A stretch of 64,000 nt of DNA from an uncultured Chlorobiaceae bacterium (GCA_903869365.1 CAIPYV010000067.1:19619-83618); one strand, 5' to 3'; positions 1-11,742 are shown, counted from the stretch's first letter. Translations and numbers: made by a program. Notes: generated from the letters alone by a model not told the origin.

Positions 1-1485
1 TATCCTGATTCCTTTCATGGAGCCCATATTTTCGGTTATTCACGTCCCATAACCAAAGAGCAGATTGAGGAACTGGAAGATGATAGTTATGCTCCGGACG
101 ACAAAGTGGGATTCAGCGGACTTGAAAAGTATTATGAGGAGTGGCTGAGAGGAGAAAAAGGAGCTCGATTTGAAATGATTACTCCTCTCGGTAAATTCGC
201 AGGGAAATACAACAATGGAACAAATGATATCCCATCTGTAAGGGGTGATGATCTTTATCTTGCGCTTGACGGGGGACTGCAAGAACTTGCCGAACAACTT
301 CTGGCAAAAACCGGAAAATCCGGTGCTGTTGTAGCAATGGATCCTGCGACTGGTGGAATCCTTGCCCTTGCCAGTGCTCCTGACTACAATCTTGATACGT
401 TCAACGGCTCGACTGACCGCAAAGGATGGAGCGATATTATTACCTCGCCCCAGAAGCCGCTGTTTAACCGAACCATTCAGGCGGTCTATCCTCCCGGCTC
501 CATTTACAAGATGATTCTTGCGATGGCTGCGCTTGAAGAAAAAAAAATCGATCCTAACAAGAAAATACTTGACACTGGCGTTTTCACGTTTGGCAATAGA
601 CGATATCTCAGTAATGAAGGCAAGGGTCACGGATGGGTAGATATGAGAAATGCCATCACCGTGTCATCGAATGTTTATTTTTATAATCTGATTTTCAATG
701 TCGGGTTTGAAAATTGGACAAAATATGGAGGCATGTTCGGCTTCGGAGAAAAAACCAGCATAGACCTTCCCGGGGAGCGGTCAGGCCTTCTACCATCTAC
801 CAAATATTACGATACACGATACGGAAAAAACAAGTGGACAAAAGGATATCTGGTGAGCCTTGCCATTGGTCAGGGGGAACTCGGCACGACACCTATCCAG
901 CTTGCTGCTTACGCTTCGGCTATTGCAAATAACGGCACACTCCATCAGCCTCATCTCGTCAACGGATATCGTGATGCGGAAACCGGTCAATATTTCGCAT
1001 TTCCCTTTGCACAAAAAAAACTGCCCATTTCAGCTTCAACATTCAGTCTGATCAAGGACGGCATGATTGGTGTTGTGCAGCGAGGAACAGGAACGCTTTC
1101 GAAAGTCCCCGGAATCAACATTGCCGGTAAAACCGGAACTGCCCAAAATCCCCACGGAAAGGATCATGCCTGGTTTATCGCTTTTGCCCCAGTCGAAAAT
1201 CCGAAAATCGCCATGGCGGTACTTGTCGAAAATGCCGGTTTCGGTGGATCTATTTCTGCTCCGATTGCCCGTGAGCTTATAAAGTATTATTTACAAGGAC
1301 GTGAAATGCCAGTTTTATCTTCTAAAAAAGGTATCAAATCCTCCGAAACGCCATTATCCCCGCAGGAAAGCACAGAAAACGATCTCCCGGTGATGACGCC
1401 TGAAAAAACGGAAATTTCCACAAAACCTGCACCAGCTCCATCTCTTGAGAATAAAAGCGGAAAGCCGCAGAACAATGATTTATAA
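1..1485 (+). CDS. mrdA: Penicillin-binding protein 2 (peptidoglycan transpeptidase), 5' end outside window
   Basis: The frame is open from the first base, so only the C-terminal ~494 residues are seen. The transpeptidase domain is complete in its motifs: the acyl-serine SxxK (Ser codon 499-501, Lys 508-510), SSN (664-672) and KTG (1129-1137). The family cross-links peptidoglycan during cell elongation and works with MreB, which is encoded at 22.4 kb. A Pro/Thr/Glu-rich tail of about 60 residues follows the catalytic domain and is probably unstructured. The stop overlaps the start of the next gene, which suggests translational coupling. PBP2 rather than PBP3 is inferred from overall sequence character, because rodA is not in view. 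Confidence 0.9.
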   Translation, partial: YPDSFHGAHIFGYSRPITKEQIEELEDDSYAPDDKVGFSGLEKYYEEWLRGEKGARFEMITPLGKFAGKYNNGTNDIPSVRGDDLYLALDGGLQELAEQLLAKTGKSGAVVAMDPATGGILALASAPDYNLDTFNGSTDRKGWSDIITSPQKPLFNRTIQAVYPPGSIYKMILAMAALEEKKIDPNKKILDTGVFTFGNRRYLSNEGKGHGWVDMRNAITVSSNVYFYNLIFNVGFENWTKYGGMFGFGEKTSIDLPGERSGLLPSTKYYDTRYGKNKWTKGYLVSLAIGQGELGTTPIQLAAYASAIANNGTLHQPHLVNGYRDAETGQYFAFPFAQKKLPISASTFSLIKDGMIGVVQRGTGTLSKVPGINIAGKTGTAQNPHGKDHAWFIAFAPVENPKIAMAVLVENAGFGGSISAPIARELIKYYLQGREMPVLSSKKGIKSSETPLSPQESTENDLPVMTPEKTEISTKPAPAPSLENKSGKPQNNDL

Positions 1486-2953
1486 GCATGACCCTGCATC
1501 CATCCAGGGATTCCTTGAGGATACAAGTAATCTGAAAACCGGCCACACCCCGGGAGTTTTTTTCCCTGAAACAACTGATGAACTTTCCGAATTGCTTAGA
1601 GGAGCGGTCGGAGAACACCGTCGTTTCACTATTGCCGGAAACGGAACAGGAACAACCGGTGGCAGAATCCCTCTGGGTGACTACGTCATTTCCATGCAGA
1701 AACTCGACAGAATCGGAAAGCCAGTAGAGATCTCCAGTGAAAAGGCCCTGCTTACCGTTCAGGCCGGAGCCCTCCTCGTCGATATTCAGAAAAAAGTCGA
1801 AGAGAGCGGCTGGTTTTATCCGCCGGATCCAACGGAAAAGCTCTGTTTTATCGGCAGCACCATAGCGAACAACTCTTCAGGCGCAAGATCGTTCAAATAC
1901 GGATCCACAAGAGAGCATATTGCAAGAATTCTGATCGTTCTGCCCAATGGCGATCTGCTTGATCTTTCCCGCGGGCAGTGTCTGGCAGACAAAAACGGCA
2001 TGTTTCACCTCAAACTTCCTGTTGCAGGTTCTCTTGTATTCCAGAGACCGCAATACCGTATGCCTGATACATCAAAGCATAATGCGGGATACTTTTCAGA
2101 GGAAGGAATGGACCTCATCGACCTTTTTATCGGTTCTGAAGGCACGCTCGGCATTATCGCTGAAGCCGATCTCATGCTGATAACCCTTCCGAAATCGATC
2201 ATATCCTGCCTGGTCTACTTCAGGAAGCTTGATGACCTTTTCAAATTTGTCAGTTTGCTGAAAAATCCACAAAACCCTGTCATACCAAGGGCCATAGAGT
2301 TTTTTGATCAACATTCACTGGAGTTTCTCGCCTCAAAATATCCTGAAGTGCCATCCAGGAGCTGCGGAGCGGTCTTTTTTGAGCATGAAACAACCCCGGA
2401 AACTGAAGAGAACGATCTTGATGCCCTGTTTGAACAAATGGAGTCGTGCAACGCCATGACCGATGAATCATGGATGGCACTTGACCGTGATGAACAGACG
2501 CGATTACGTGAGTTTCGACATGCACTGCCTCTCATTGTCAACGACTGGCTCAGCAGGCAGCAAGAGAGCAAAATCAGCACGGACATGGCTGTACCCGAGG
2601 GAACGTTCCGTGAACTCTTCGATTTTTATCGTACTTCCTGTGAGGAACAAGGCTTTATCTATATCATTTTTGGCCATATCGGCAATGCCCATGTGCACTT
2701 GAACATCCTCCCCCGCAACAGGGAGGAGTTTTTAAAAGCAAAATCCCTCTATCGGGAATTTATCGCTAAAGTTCTTTCACTTGGAGGAACGCTCTCCGCC
2801 GAGCACGGTATAGGAAAGCTGAAAGCAGAATATCTTGTCGAAATGTATCATGAACACGGCATACAGGAAATGGTGCGAATAAAAAAATCACTGGATCACT
2901 CTCTTATCCTCAACATAGGAAATCTTATTCCTGTGGCATATCTGGCGGAATAA
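1475..2953 (+). CDS. FAD-linked oxidase, GlcD/D-lactate dehydrogenase type
   Basis: This 492-residue flavoprotein resembles the glycolate oxidase GlcD and D-lactate dehydrogenase family (FAD_binding_4 N-terminal domain, FAD-oxidase C-terminal domain). Visible signatures are the FAD-binding AGNGTGTTGG segment near residue 60, [10 protein letters not shown] mid-protein, and [11 protein letters not shown] plus [10 protein letters not shown] near the C-terminus, which carry the active-site His residues. The ATG at 1475 overlaps the PBP2 stop by 11 bases; an in-frame TTG at 1445 is possible but less likely. The substrate cannot be read from sequence. The Fe-S domain fused to some homologues is absent here. 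Confidence 0.85.
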   Translation: MIYKHDPASIQGFLEDTSNLKTGHTPGVFFPETTDELSELLRGAVGEHRRFTIAGNGTGTTGGRIPLGDYVISMQKLDRIGKPVEISSEKALLTVQAGALLVDIQKKVEESGWFYPPDPTEKLCFIGSTIANNSSGARSFKYGSTREHIARILIVLPNGDLLDLSRGQCLADKNGMFHLKLPVAGSLVFQRPQYRMPDTSKHNAGYFSEEGMDLIDLFIGSEGTLGIIAEADLMLITLPKSIISCLVYFRKLDDLFKFVSLLKNPQNPVIPRAIEFFDQHSLEFLASKYPEVPSRSCGAVFFEHETTPETEENDLDALFEQMESCNAMTDESWMALDRDEQTRLREFRHALPLIVNDWLSRQQESKISTDMAVPEGTFRELFDFYRTSCEEQGFIYIIFGHIGNAHVHLNILPRNREEFLKAKSLYREFIAKVLSLGGTLSAEHGIGKLKAEYLVEMYHEHGIQEMVRIKKSLDHSLILNIGNLIPVAYLAE

Positions 2954-2993
2954 ACACTTTAGTTTGCAATATATTGAGTGAGGTAGTGCATAG

Positions 2994-3875
2994 TTATGGC
3001 TTTTTAGAATAAGAAAGTATATAGTCCAGACCGGCGTAGACACTCTCTGCAGAACGATTCAATGTTAATTGTGCAAGAATTTTTGCAAGTGGATGCAGCT
3101 TGCCGACAAATGTCTGGTTTCTTGACAGATACTCATGTAGAGGTATATAGACTTCGTCACGTATTGATTTGATATCAATATTGACAAATCCGGCTTTGGA
3201 GAGTTTATTATTATAGGATGGGATTAAATAGTAGTTTTCATGCGGGATATTAAATTTTCCTGCGACAAGGCTCCATGAAATCCATTGCTCTATTCGCCCG
3301 AAGAGGTTTTCGGAGTTTTTTGTTGGCAAAATGTCCGCTATCACAAGCCTTCCGCCTGGACGCAAAACGCGGAACGCTTCGTTGAAAAAATCCTCACGGG
3401 TTCTATAGTGGAAAGCACTTTCTACGGAAACAACCAGATCAATGGACTCATTTTCAATTGGCATCTCTGTTGCCGAACCTTCTCTTAAATCTATTGATTT
3501 CTCGAGTCCTGCATCGACAACATTCATTCGGGCTCGCTCAACCTGAGAATTCGTAATATTCAGCCCAATGATTTTTTCGGGTTTCATGTTCCTTGCCCAG
3601 AGGATGTCCTGATCGCCAAAACCATAGCCACAATCCAATACAGTATCACCTGGACCCATGCCGCCTCTTTTCGCCACCAGAAGAGCAAGTTCTTCACTGG
3701 CTTCATCAATTGTATCCACATCACGCCAATAGCCAAGATTCAGATATAACGCATGTTCAGTAAGCGAAGAGGTGCCAATCAAATCGTAGACTTCCGTTGT
3801 CTTCAACCCATGGAATGGATTGAAGAGCCAATTCAGATATCCAAAAAAACGTTCTATTGTGTTGTCTGACATCAT
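2994..3875 (-). CDS. Class I SAM-dependent methyltransferase
   Basis: A 293-residue protein with the type 11 methyltransferase fold. Motif I is VLDCGYGFGDQD (around residues 99-110), followed by IIGLNIT and the FRVLRPGGRLVIADI motif. The overall layout resembles the tocopherol/sterol/quinone small-molecule methyltransferase group, but the substrate cannot be assigned. It is transcribed away from the histidine kinase at 4133, with about 260 bases between them. Two consecutive ATG codons are candidate starts (3875 and 3872). Confidence 0.8.
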   Translation of the reverse strand: MMSDNTIERFFGYLNWLFNPFHGLKTTEVYDLIGTSSLTEHALYLNLGYWRDVDTIDEASEELALLVAKRGGMGPGDTVLDCGYGFGDQDILWARNMKPEKIIGLNITNSQVERARMNVVDAGLEKSIDLREGSATEMPIENESIDLVVSVESAFHYRTREDFFNEAFRVLRPGGRLVIADILPTKNSENLFGRIEQWISWSLVAGKFNIPHENYYLIPSYNNKLSKAGFVNIDIKSIRDEVYIPLHEYLSRNQTFVGKLHPLAKILAQLTLNRSAESVYAGLDYILSYSKKP

Positions 3876-4132
3876 GATAATTTGTTTTCCGCTGAAGACG
3901 CCTGAATCATTTTCACCGTCCGTCGATGAGCATCTTAACTTTGCATGCGCTCAGATGATCGGGTGTAGATCGTTGTTAATATAGTCAATCTCATAAGAAA
4001 CCATACCCAATCCAACCTGCATGGTGGTTGAACGGGGTAGCTTCCCATGCGTTTACAAGATGGAAATCTCTTGTAAAATTGTTACAATATCGATGACGAT
4101 TGCATCTTTATTCCTGTTCCATCATATCCCCC

Positions 4133-7100
4133 ATGGTAAAAAAAGCAGTAAGACCCCAAGCTCAGCAACTCACCTCTGATTACTCTGCATTCGAATCTCA
4201 TCATAAACTGACCCGTGCTCTTCTGGCAACCAACAATTGCAATCAGGCTCTGCTTTATACGACTGATGAGATTGAGTTACTGCAGAAGATATGCAACATC
4301 ATGGTTGATATCGGGGGCTACCGGATGGCATGGGCTGGCTATGCTGAACTGGATGAGGCAAAAAGCGTTCGTGCTGTTGCTTTGGCTGGGTTTGACGATG
4401 GGTATATCGAGGCTGTCAGGGAGGCTGATGCTTCACTTGGATTGGGGCCTACCGGTTTGGCTATTCGTACTGGCGAGCCTTGCATCATTCGTGATATTCG
4501 TCATGAGCTGCGGTTCAAACCGTTGTTAACGCAGGCATTGGAGCGTGGTTATGCATCGGTGCAGAGTGTCCCGTTGAAAACTGATCATGGGGTCATTGGT
4601 GCGATAACCATCTATTCAGCTACACCTGACGCATTTGATTCTGAAGAGAGCAAGCTTCTGAGAGCTCTGACTGACAATATCGCGTATGGCATCGCCATGC
4701 TGCGAAGCCGTAAAAAGAGTGAACTGGCTGAGGAGGCTTTGCGCAAGAGTGAACGTAACTTTCGATCGATTACGGAGCAAATTGCTGAGGTTGTTTATGT
4801 TGCCGACTCCAGGGGTATGTTAACCTTTGTGTCTCCGCTTATTGAAAAGGTTTTCGGCTTTCGTTCTGATGAGTTTATTGGTCACCATTTTTCCGACTAC
4901 ATGGCTGAAGAAGATATTCCTGAAGCATTAAGGCTATACAATCACACCTTGCTGCATCAGGAAAAGAATCTTGTTGCTGAATTCAAATTCAAGAAAAAAG
5001 ATGGTTCACTTTTTGATGGTGAAGTTCATTGGCAATATTATGAAGATCAAGCGATATCCGGCATGATCGGCCTGATCCGTGATATCAGCGATCGAAAACA
5101 ACAGGAACGCATCCGTCAAGAAAATGAACGGAAGTTGCTTGAAAACCAGCTGTTTCTCCAAAGTATTTTTAATGATGTTAATTTCTCTGTTTTTGTTGTT
5201 GATGTTCTGCCTGACGGCACCTACCGCTACAAGGAACACGAGGCTGTCAATGCCAAACTGATCGGCTTGCTTCATCTTGACTTTTCAGGAAAAACCCCTG
5301 AAGAGGCTTTTGGCGCCGAAGCTGCCAAGGCTATCCACCATAAATACGATGCCTGTATTCAAGCGGGTACGCCGATACAATACACCGAATATGTGCCTTT
5401 TCTGGGCAAGGATATGTGGTGGGAAACCGCCCTGCATCCTGTACGTGATGCCAGTGGTCATATTTTCAGAATTATCGGCACCACCAACGAGGTCACTGAA
5501 CGCAGGCAGAATGTATTAAAAACCAGGGAATTAAGGGATCGCTACGAAGCCACCATTGAGGCTGCTCAGATTGGAACCTGGGACTGGAATGTGCAGACGG
5601 GAGCCGTGATCCTGAATAAGCGGTGGTTTACCATGCTTGGTTACCGTCCTGAAGAACTGGCGCCCGTGAGCATGCAGACATGGGTGGAGAGGGCTCACCC
5701 GGATGATTACAAAGCATCAATGGGTATGGTGGAAAAACTGTTCAATGGTGAGACGAACTATTATGAATTTGAATCCCGGCTGAAACATAAAAACGGTACC
5801 TGGGTTTGGGTCCATGTTCGCGGGAGCTTGCTGAGCCGGACTCCAGATGGTAAGCCGTTACGTATGCTTGGCACCAATATCGACATCACTGAACGGAAGC
5901 TGACAGAACATGCTTTGCAGGAGAGTGAAAAAAGCTTCAGGGTGATGTTTGAGAAGCATTCTGCCGTTAAGTTGGTCATTGAGCCCGGGAGCGGCAAAAT
6001 CATCAACGCCAATCAGGCTGCTGCAGACTTTTACGGCTGGTCTCTCGATGAACTTCGCGGGATGAATATACAGCAAATCACCCAGCTTACGCCGGAGGAA
6101 CTGAAAAGCAACCTCGAAAAAGCCAAAACCTCAAAACAGAACGAATTTCAAGTTCGCCATAAACGAGCGGATGGGTTACAACGTGATATTGAACTCTTCA
6201 GCAATAATATTGAGATTGACGGTAAAAACATTCTCTATGCCATCATTCATGATATCACGGATCGCAAACAGGCTGCTGAAGAGAGCGACCGATTAAAAGC
6301 GGCCTTTCTGGCAAATATCAGCCATGAAATTCGCACTCCCATGAACGGGATTCTCGGATTTTCGGAACTCTTCAAAGAACCTGATCTCACCGGTGAAGAA
6401 AAAGAGGAATATATCGATCTCATTCATCAGAGCGGCCTGAGAATGCTCAATCTGATTAATGACCTTATGGATATTTCAAAAATTGATGCCAGAGAGGTCA
6501 AACTGCAGATTACCGAAACCTCCGCCAATAAGCTTTTAAGAGAGGTTGAAGCTTTTTTTAAACCAGCTGCAAAGAAAAAAGGAGTTGAGTTGCGTTGCAC
6601 CATGGCGCTTTCTGACAATGACAGCTTCATGACAACCGACTGCTTGAAACTGAACCAGATTATCACTAATCTTATCCAGAACGCCCTTAAATTCACGACA
6701 AAAGGTAGTATTGATTTTGGGTACAACAAAAAAAAGGCGGGGCTTGAATTTTTTGTGATTGATACTGGAAGGGGAATTCCCGCCGACAAAAAAGAGAAGA
6801 TTTTTGAGCGTTTCCAGCAGGTCGATAACTCGCTGACGCGAGCCCATGAAGGTGCCGGTCTTGGATTAAGCATCTCCAAAGCATACGTCGAAATGTTGGG
6901 GGGAACTATCCATGTGGAATCAAAAGAGGGCGTCGGAAGCACTTTCACCTTCACCCACCCCTATAAACAGATCAAGAAGCAGCAAGCTCAAAGTAATAAG
7001 GATAAAGTACTCAGCACGTGCAACTCAGCACTTGCTTTCTGTCTTTTGATTGTTGAAGATGACGAGGTAAGCACCCTGTTGCTGAAAAGAAGCCTTAAAA

Positions 7101-7393
7101 ACCAAAATATCTCGATTCTGTGCGCGGAAAATGGCTGGGAAGCTGTTGAACTGGTTCAGTGCCACCCGGAGATTAATCTTGTGCTTATGGATCTGAAAAT
7201 GCCGGTCATGAGTGGATATGATGCAACAAAAAAGATCAAACAGCTCCGTCCCGACCTTCCGGTCATCGCCCAATCAGCCTTCACAACCAAAGAAGAGAAA
7301 CAAAAAGCCCGGGAAGCAGGCTGCAGCAACTTCATCACCAAACCTATCAACAACACCGAACTCCACAACCTCATACAGGAGTTACTTCCTTAA
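4133..7393 (+). CDS. Hybrid sensor histidine kinase (GAF, four PAS, HisKA, HATPase, receiver)
   Basis: A soluble multidomain sensor of 1086 residues counted from the ATG at 4133; an in-frame TTG at 4100 is less likely. Order: GAF (about 25-195), four PAS/PAC modules (about 197-720) ending in the usual DI(S/T)(D/E)RK linkers, HisKA with the phospho-acceptor His731 in NISHEIRTPM, HATPase with NLIQNALKF, DTGRGIP and GAGLGLSI boxes, then a receiver with phospho-acceptor Asp1020 in LMDLKMP and the switch Lys in ITKPI. No membrane segment is seen. No response regulator gene adjoins it, so it is an orphan that probably passes phosphate from its own receiver to a remote phosphotransfer protein. Confidence 0.92.
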   Translation: MVKKAVRPQAQQLTSDYSAFESHHKLTRALLATNNCNQALLYTTDEIELLQKICNIMVDIGGYRMAWAGYAELDEAKSVRAVALAGFDDGYIEAVREADASLGLGPTGLAIRTGEPCIIRDIRHELRFKPLLTQALERGYASVQSVPLKTDHGVIGAITIYSATPDAFDSEESKLLRALTDNIAYGIAMLRSRKKSELAEEALRKSERNFRSITEQIAEVVYVADSRGMLTFVSPLIEKVFGFRSDEFIGHHFSDYMAEEDIPEALRLYNHTLLHQEKNLVAEFKFKKKDGSLFDGEVHWQYYEDQAISGMIGLIRDISDRKQQERIRQENERKLLENQLFLQSIFNDVNFSVFVVDVLPDGTYRYKEHEAVNAKLIGLLHLDFSGKTPEEAFGAEAAKAIHHKYDACIQAGTPIQYTEYVPFLGKDMWWETALHPVRDASGHIFRIIGTTNEVTERRQNVLKTRELRDRYEATIEAAQIGTWDWNVQTGAVILNKRWFTMLGYRPEELAPVSMQTWVERAHPDDYKASMGMVEKLFNGETNYYEFESRLKHKNGTWVWVHVRGSLLSRTPDGKPLRMLGTNIDITERKLTEHALQESEKSFRVMFEKHSAVKLVIEPGSGKIINANQAAADFYGWSLDELRGMNIQQITQLTPEELKSNLEKAKTSKQNEFQVRHKRADGLQRDIELFSNNIEIDGKNILYAIIHDITDRKQAAEESDRLKAAFLANISHEIRTPMNGILGFSELFKEPDLTGEEKEEYIDLIHQSGLRMLNLINDLMDISKIDAREVKLQITETSANKLLREVEAFFKPAAKKKGVELRCTMALSDNDSFMTTDCLKLNQIITNLIQNALKFTTKGSIDFGYNKKKAGLEFFVIDTGRGIPADKKEKIFERFQQVDNSLTRAHEGAGLGLSISKAYVEMLGGTIHVESKEGVGSTFTFTHPYKQIKKQQAQSNKDKVLSTCNSALAFCLLIVEDDEVSTLLLKRSLKNQNISILCAENGWEAVELVQCHPEINLVLMDLKMPVMSGYDATKKIKQLRPDLPVIAQSAFTTKEEKQKAREAGCSNFITKPINNTELHNLIQELLP

Positions 7394-7636
7394 CTCTTTT
7401 CTTTCGCGGAGTTTTATGCAAAATTCGAATTTGGGCCAATTATTATTGAGAAGTGTCCCCAAATGTTGCGTGTCATGGTCGTCCCCTTGTAAAACTCAGG
7501 ATAAAGGCTGATCTTGTCTGTACCGGTTGGCTTCAGCTGTCTCTGGTGGGTTGGTGGGGAAAAAAATAAAAAAGGATATTCAGCAATAACAAGCAACACC
7601 GTTCACATTGGAAACGGAAAATCATTGAAGGGCAAG

Positions 7637-8110
7637 GTGGCGAAAAAACAACATGTTCAGCAATACGTACAGGCCATTCAGAACAGAAAGGCCCGTTTTG
7701 AATTCGAGATTCTGGATACCATCGTTGCCGGTATCCAACTCTTCGGCAGCGAGGTAAAATCAGTACGCCTTGGAAAGGCCAGCCTCAGCGACAGCTTTGC
7801 CATGATCCATCATAATGAGGTATGGCTGGAAAACATGCAGATTACTCCATACGAGCATAACCACATCGAAATGCTGGAGCCGAAACGGAGCCGTAAACTG
7901 CTGTTGCACAAAGAGGAAATCCGCAAAATCCTTACAAAGATCAATGAGAAGGGATTGACACTGGTACCTCTGAAAGCTTTTTTCAACTCAAAAGGGCTTT
8001 TGAAAATTGAACTTGCCATAGCCAAAGGCAAAAAGCTCTACGATAAACGGGAAACGATAAAGAATAGGGAAAACCAGCGGCAGATGGAGCAAATAAGAAA
8101 GCAATATTAA
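7637..8110 (+). CDS. smpB: SsrA-binding protein SmpB
   Basis: SmpB binds tmRNA and delivers it to stalled ribosomes in trans-translation. The family signatures are clear: [29 protein letters not shown], and a basic C-terminal tail starting [14 protein letters not shown]. The GTG at 7637, preceded by a GAAGGG ribosome-binding site, gives 157 residues, the usual length. An in-frame TTG at 7625 is the alternative, and a start at 7514 would add an unlikely hydrophobic leader. tyrS follows after 18 bases, so the two are probably cotranscribed. No tmRNA gene was recognised in the window. Confidence 0.93.
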   Translation: MAKKQHVQQYVQAIQNRKARFEFEILDTIVAGIQLFGSEVKSVRLGKASLSDSFAMIHHNEVWLENMQITPYEHNHIEMLEPKRSRKLLLHKEEIRKILTKINEKGLTLVPLKAFFNSKGLLKIELAIAKGKKLYDKRETIKNRENQRQMEQIRKQY

Positions 8111-8128
8111 ACAACAAACCTGGAATCC

Positions 8129-9346
8129 ATGCGTTTTCCGACTGTAAAAGAACAACTTGACATTATTGCTGGCAATGTGGTTGAAATTATCAGTGTTGAC
8201 GAACTTGAACAAAAACTTCTCCAGAGCCTTAAAACCTGCAAACCGCTCAAGGTAAAACTTGGAGCCGATCCTTCACGACCTGACCTGCACCTTGGGCACT
8301 CGGTCGTTCTAAGAAAGCTCAGGGAGTTTCAGGATCTCGGCCATGAAGCCATACTGATTATCGGTGACTTTACCGCCATGATCGGCGATCCTTCGGGAAA
8401 AAGTAAAACAAGACCTCAGCTTTCAGCCGAAGAGGCCCGGGAAAACGGTTTAAGCTACTTTGAACAGGCCTCGAAAATTCTTGACCCTGAAAAAACAACC
8501 ATCTGCTATAATGCTGACTGGCTTGGGAAAATGAGTTTTGCTGATGTTATAAAACTCTCAAGCCACTACACTGTGGCGCGGATGCTTGAACGTGATGACT
8601 TTGAGAGACGGTATCGTGCCCAGGAACCTATATCCATTCACGAGTTTCTCTACCCCCTTGCCCAGGGTATGGATTCAGTTCACCTGAGAAACGATGTAGA
8701 ACTTGGCGGAACCGATCAGAAATTCAACCTTCTTGTCGGCAGGGATCTGCAGCGGGAGTATGGAATAACTCCGCAGGTCTGCATTACCATGTCGTTGCTT
8801 GTGGGCACTGACGGAAAGGAAAAGATGTCGAAATCGCTCGGCAATGCCATCTGTTTCAATGACTCCCCTGCCGACATGTATGGAAAGGCACTTTCAATTC
8901 CAGATACGCTCATTGAGACCTATTGCAAGCTTCTGTTACCAAAGAGTGAGGCAGGAGTTGCTGAAATTTTTGAACAGAGGGAAGCAGAACCGAGAACAGC
9001 CAAACGGGCTCTGGCAAAAAAAATTGTAGCACTCTACTATTCAGAAGAAGCTGCAGAAGGTGCTGAAACCCACTTCGATCAGGTTTTTATTCTCAAAAAA
9101 GCTCCTGATACTCTTGAGCTCCTTGAAGTTGACGAACAATCGCTGCCGATCATCGACCTTTTGATCACCCTCGGTGCGGCTGTTTCAAAAAGCGAGGCCC
9201 GCAGAATGATTCAGCAAAACTCCATTGTTGTCGATGAACAAAAAATCGCGGACATCCATGCAATAATCGAACTCGGCAGTGACCCGAAAATAATCAAGGC
9301 CGGGAAAAGAAAATTTTTTAAAGTAGCCACAAGAAAAACATTTTGA
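8129..9346 (+). CDS. tyrS: Tyrosyl-tRNA synthetase
   Basis: A class I aminoacyl-tRNA synthetase of 405 residues that charges tRNA-Tyr. The HIGH box appears as LHLGH in [14 protein letters not shown] (about residue 54), and the second ATP signature is [12 protein letters not shown]-terminal S4-like RNA-binding domain is visible ([18 protein letters not shown]). The length and the KMSKS form fit the TyrS subgroup with ~400 residues. It lies 18 bases after smpB and before pdaD. Confidence 0.95.
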   Translation: MRFPTVKEQLDIIAGNVVEIISVDELEQKLLQSLKTCKPLKVKLGADPSRPDLHLGHSVVLRKLREFQDLGHEAILIIGDFTAMIGDPSGKSKTRPQLSAEEARENGLSYFEQASKILDPEKTTICYNADWLGKMSFADVIKLSSHYTVARMLERDDFERRYRAQEPISIHEFLYPLAQGMDSVHLRNDVELGGTDQKFNLLVGRDLQREYGITPQVCITMSLLVGTDGKEKMSKSLGNAICFNDSPADMYGKALSIPDTLIETYCKLLLPKSEAGVAEIFEQREAEPRTAKRALAKKIVALYYSEEAAEGAETHFDQVFILKKAPDTLELLEVDEQSLPIIDLLITLGAAVSKSEARRMIQQNSIVVDEQKIADIHAIIELGSDPKIIKAGKRKFFKVATRKTF

Positions 9347-9426
9347 ATACCACCTCTTTTTCCTATAATTCGGCAATTTCGAAACTGTAAACGATTTGAA
9401 CAACAAATAAATCCGGAGGCACGGCA

Positions 9427-9972
9427 TTGTCATTTGTCCCATCAAAAGTTTTTTTTACAAAAGGTGTGGGAAGGCACAAAGAATATCTCTCCTCATTTGA
9501 GCTTGCCCTGAGAGAGGCCAAAATTGAAAAATGCAATCTGGTTACTGTATCAAGTATTTTTCCTCCAAAATGTGAGCGTGTCAGTGTAGAAGAAGGCTTA
9601 AAAATGCTCTCCCCGGGTCAGATCACCTTCGCAGTGATGGCCCGCAATTCAACTAACGAATTCAACCGCCTTATTGCTGCTTCAGTCGGTGTTGCCATTC
9701 CGGCTGACGATACGCAGTACGGCTATTTATCGGAACACCATCCGTTTGGGGAGTCTGCCGAACAGTCCGGCGAATATGCTGAAGATCTGGCGGCAACGAT
9801 GCTGGCAACCACCCTCGGCATTGAGTTTGATCCAAACAAGGATTGGGATGAACGCGAAGGAATTTATAAAATGAGCGGTAAAATTATTAATTCATACAAT
9901 ATCACACAGTCTGCCGAGGGTGAAAACGGCCTCTGGACAACGGTTATTTCTTGCGCCGTTCTCCTGCCATAA
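9427..9972 (+). CDS. pdaD: Pyruvoyl-dependent arginine decarboxylase (copy 1)
   Basis: A 181-residue proenzyme of the PvlArgDC family, which decarboxylates arginine to agmatine for polyamine synthesis. Self-cleavage between the two serines of TVSSIFPP (Ser42-Ser43) would make the pyruvoyl cofactor on the new N-terminus. The start is a TTG, fixed by a GGAGG at 9415-9419 seven bases upstream and by an identical arrangement in the second copy at 61347-61892. By eye the two copies differ at about 20 of 181 residues. nadB follows after a hairpin, so it may be a separate transcript. Confidence 0.94.
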   Translation: MSFVPSKVFFTKGVGRHKEYLSSFELALREAKIEKCNLVTVSSIFPPKCERVSVEEGLKMLSPGQITFAVMARNSTNEFNRLIAASVGVAIPADDTQYGYLSEHHPFGESAEQSGEYAEDLAATMLATTLGIEFDPNKDWDEREGIYKMSGKIINSYNITQSAEGENGLWTTVISCAVLLP

Positions 9973-10023
9973 TGAACACTTGTCAGGTTCACTGTAGCTC
10001 CCGCATAAAAAGCCTTGCTCGAT

Positions 10024-10054
10024 GTGGAACAGGCACACTCTTGTCCTGTTCCAC
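10024..10054 (+). terminator. Hairpin after pdaD copy 1
   Basis: A perfect 10-bp stem (10024-10033 with 10045-10054, arm GTGGAACAGG), an 11-base loop, and a GTTTGTTG tail. It fits a moderate intrinsic terminator between pdaD and nadB, although the T-run is interrupted. Confidence 0.6.
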
Positions 10055-10119
10055 GTTTGTTGTCAGGGACATTCAAATATTCCGCACAATAACCTTTAAT
10101 AAAGAGGTGCATCACAGTT

Positions 10120-11715
10120 ATGACTGAATCACTCAAAACTGATGTTCTTGTAATCGGCAGTGGTATTGGCGGACTTTATTTTGCCATTCATATGGCCGAT
10201 CACGCCAAAGTAACCATCATCACTAAAAAGGAAAGCTGCACCTCCAATACCAACTGGGCCCAGGGAGGTATCGCTGCCACTATAGATGACAACGACAGTG
10301 CCGAACTGCATATTGCCGATACTCTCGAAGCCGGTGCCGGGCTGTGCAATGAAAAAATGGTCTCCCTTATGGTTACAGAGGGCCCTCAGCACATAAAACG
10401 ACTTACCGAACTGGGTGTCAACTTTACAACCTCGGACCATAACAATCTGCACCTCGGCAAAGAGGGTGGCCACTCGAGAAGCAGAATTGTCCACGCACAG
10501 GACTTGACTGGAAAAGAGGTTGAAACAGCACTGCTCAATAGTATCAACAGTCATCCCAATATCACCCTGCTTGAACACTATTTTGCCATCGAACTGCTTA
10601 CCGAGCATCACCTCGGTATCAAAACAAACGATATCAACTGTTACGGGGCTTACGTTCTTGACTCATTGCAGCGCCAGCCAAAAAAAATCCTTGCAAAAAT
10701 CACCATGCTCGCTTCCGGCGGTCTGGGGCATGTTTATCCATACACGACCAATCCTGAAATTGCAACAGGAGACGGTGTGGCGATGGGATACAGGGCTGGA
10801 GCTGAAATTTCCAATATGGAGTTTATTCAGTTTCATCCAACCGCGCTCTACCATCCGAAAGCCAAATCATTTCTGATTTCCGAAGCAGTCCGAGGATTCG
10901 GAGGAGTATTGAAACTGAAAAACGGTCAGGAATTCATGCACAAGTATGATAAACGCCAGAATCTTGCACCTCGGGATATTGTTGCACGGGCTATCGACTC
11001 GGAAATTAAAAAAAGCGGTGAGGATTGCGTCTTTCTTGATGTAACGCATATCGATCCCGAAAAAACAAAGGAACATTTTCCCAATATCTACGAGACCTGC
11101 CTTGGCTTTGGAATTGATATGACCAGGGAGATGATTCCCGTTGTTCCTGCGGCACACTATTCCTGCGGAGGTATCCGTACAGACGACAAGGGACAAACCA
11201 CGATCAACCGCCTCTATGCGTGCGGTGAGACCAGTTGTACCGGGGTTCACGGAGCAAACCGTCTTGCAAGTAACTCTCTGCTTGAAGCGCTTGTCTTTGC
11301 ATGGAGGGCATGCGGTAATATCCGCGAACAACTTGTCACATTAGATAATGCAATCGATTTTCCTGATTGGGACGATACAGGAACCGTCAATCCCGAAGAG
11401 TGGATTCTTGTCTCTCACAACAAGCGGGAAGCACAGCAGGTCATGAACGATTATGTCGGTATTGTGCGGAGCGATCTCAGGCTGCAGCGGGCAAAAAGGA
11501 GAATTGACTTTCTCAAAGAAGAAACAGAGTCGTACTTTAAAAAAACAAAGATCACGACACAGATCCTCGAACTGAGAAACATTATCAAGGTTGCCAGTCT
11601 TATTATTGAAAGCGCCATAAAACGACGCGAGTCAAGAGGATTGCACTTTACGACCGATTATCCGGGAAAAGATGACAAACACTTTCTGGTTGACACGGTT
11701 TTGAGATCTTTTTGA
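10120..11715 (+). CDS. nadB: L-aspartate oxidase
   Basis: A 531-residue flavoprotein that oxidises aspartate to iminoaspartate, the first step of de novo NAD synthesis; in an anaerobe fumarate is the likely acceptor. The FAD dinucleotide-binding site is [15 protein letters not shown] near residue 12. The [10 protein letters not shown] loop, the active-site region [11 protein letters not shown] and the C-terminal FAD signature [19 protein letters not shown] are all present. It converges with nadE, another NAD gene, 23 bases away. Confidence 0.96.
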   Translation: MTESLKTDVLVIGSGIGGLYFAIHMADHAKVTIITKKESCTSNTNWAQGGIAATIDDNDSAELHIADTLEAGAGLCNEKMVSLMVTEGPQHIKRLTELGVNFTTSDHNNLHLGKEGGHSRSRIVHAQDLTGKEVETALLNSINSHPNITLLEHYFAIELLTEHHLGIKTNDINCYGAYVLDSLQRQPKKILAKITMLASGGLGHVYPYTTNPEIATGDGVAMGYRAGAEISNMEFIQFHPTALYHPKAKSFLISEAVRGFGGVLKLKNGQEFMHKYDKRQNLAPRDIVARAIDSEIKKSGEDCVFLDVTHIDPEKTKEHFPNIYETCLGFGIDMTREMIPVVPAAHYSCGGIRTDDKGQTTINRLYACGETSCTGVHGANRLASNSLLEALVFAWRACGNIREQLVTLDNAIDFPDWDDTGTVNPEEWILVSHNKREAQQVMNDYVGIVRSDLRLQRAKRRIDFLKEETESYFKKTKITTQILELRNIIKVASLIIESAIKRRESRGLHFTTDYPGKDDKHFLVDTVLRSF

Positions 11716-11716
11716 A

Positions 11717-11742
11717 GGTCTCATAGGCCCTTTATAACCTAT
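11717..11742. repeat. TATAGGCCC-type dispersed repeat, degenerate copy
   Basis: This 26-base stretch matches 21 of 26 bases, by eye, of the core of the palindrome at 26870-26913 (shared core ATAGGCCCT and ACCTAT). It lies between convergent nadB and nadE and contains the nadE stop codon (11739-11741). Confidence 0.55.

Noticed and set aside
40..630. Long minus-strand frame opposite PBP2
   Set aside because: Antisense shadow of a gene with all PBP2 motifs; its own translation is Phe/Arg/Ser-rich with no domain.
7394..7636. Possible tmRNA or other small RNA upstream of smpB
   Set aside because: No tRNA-like ends or tag-coding frame could be recognised.
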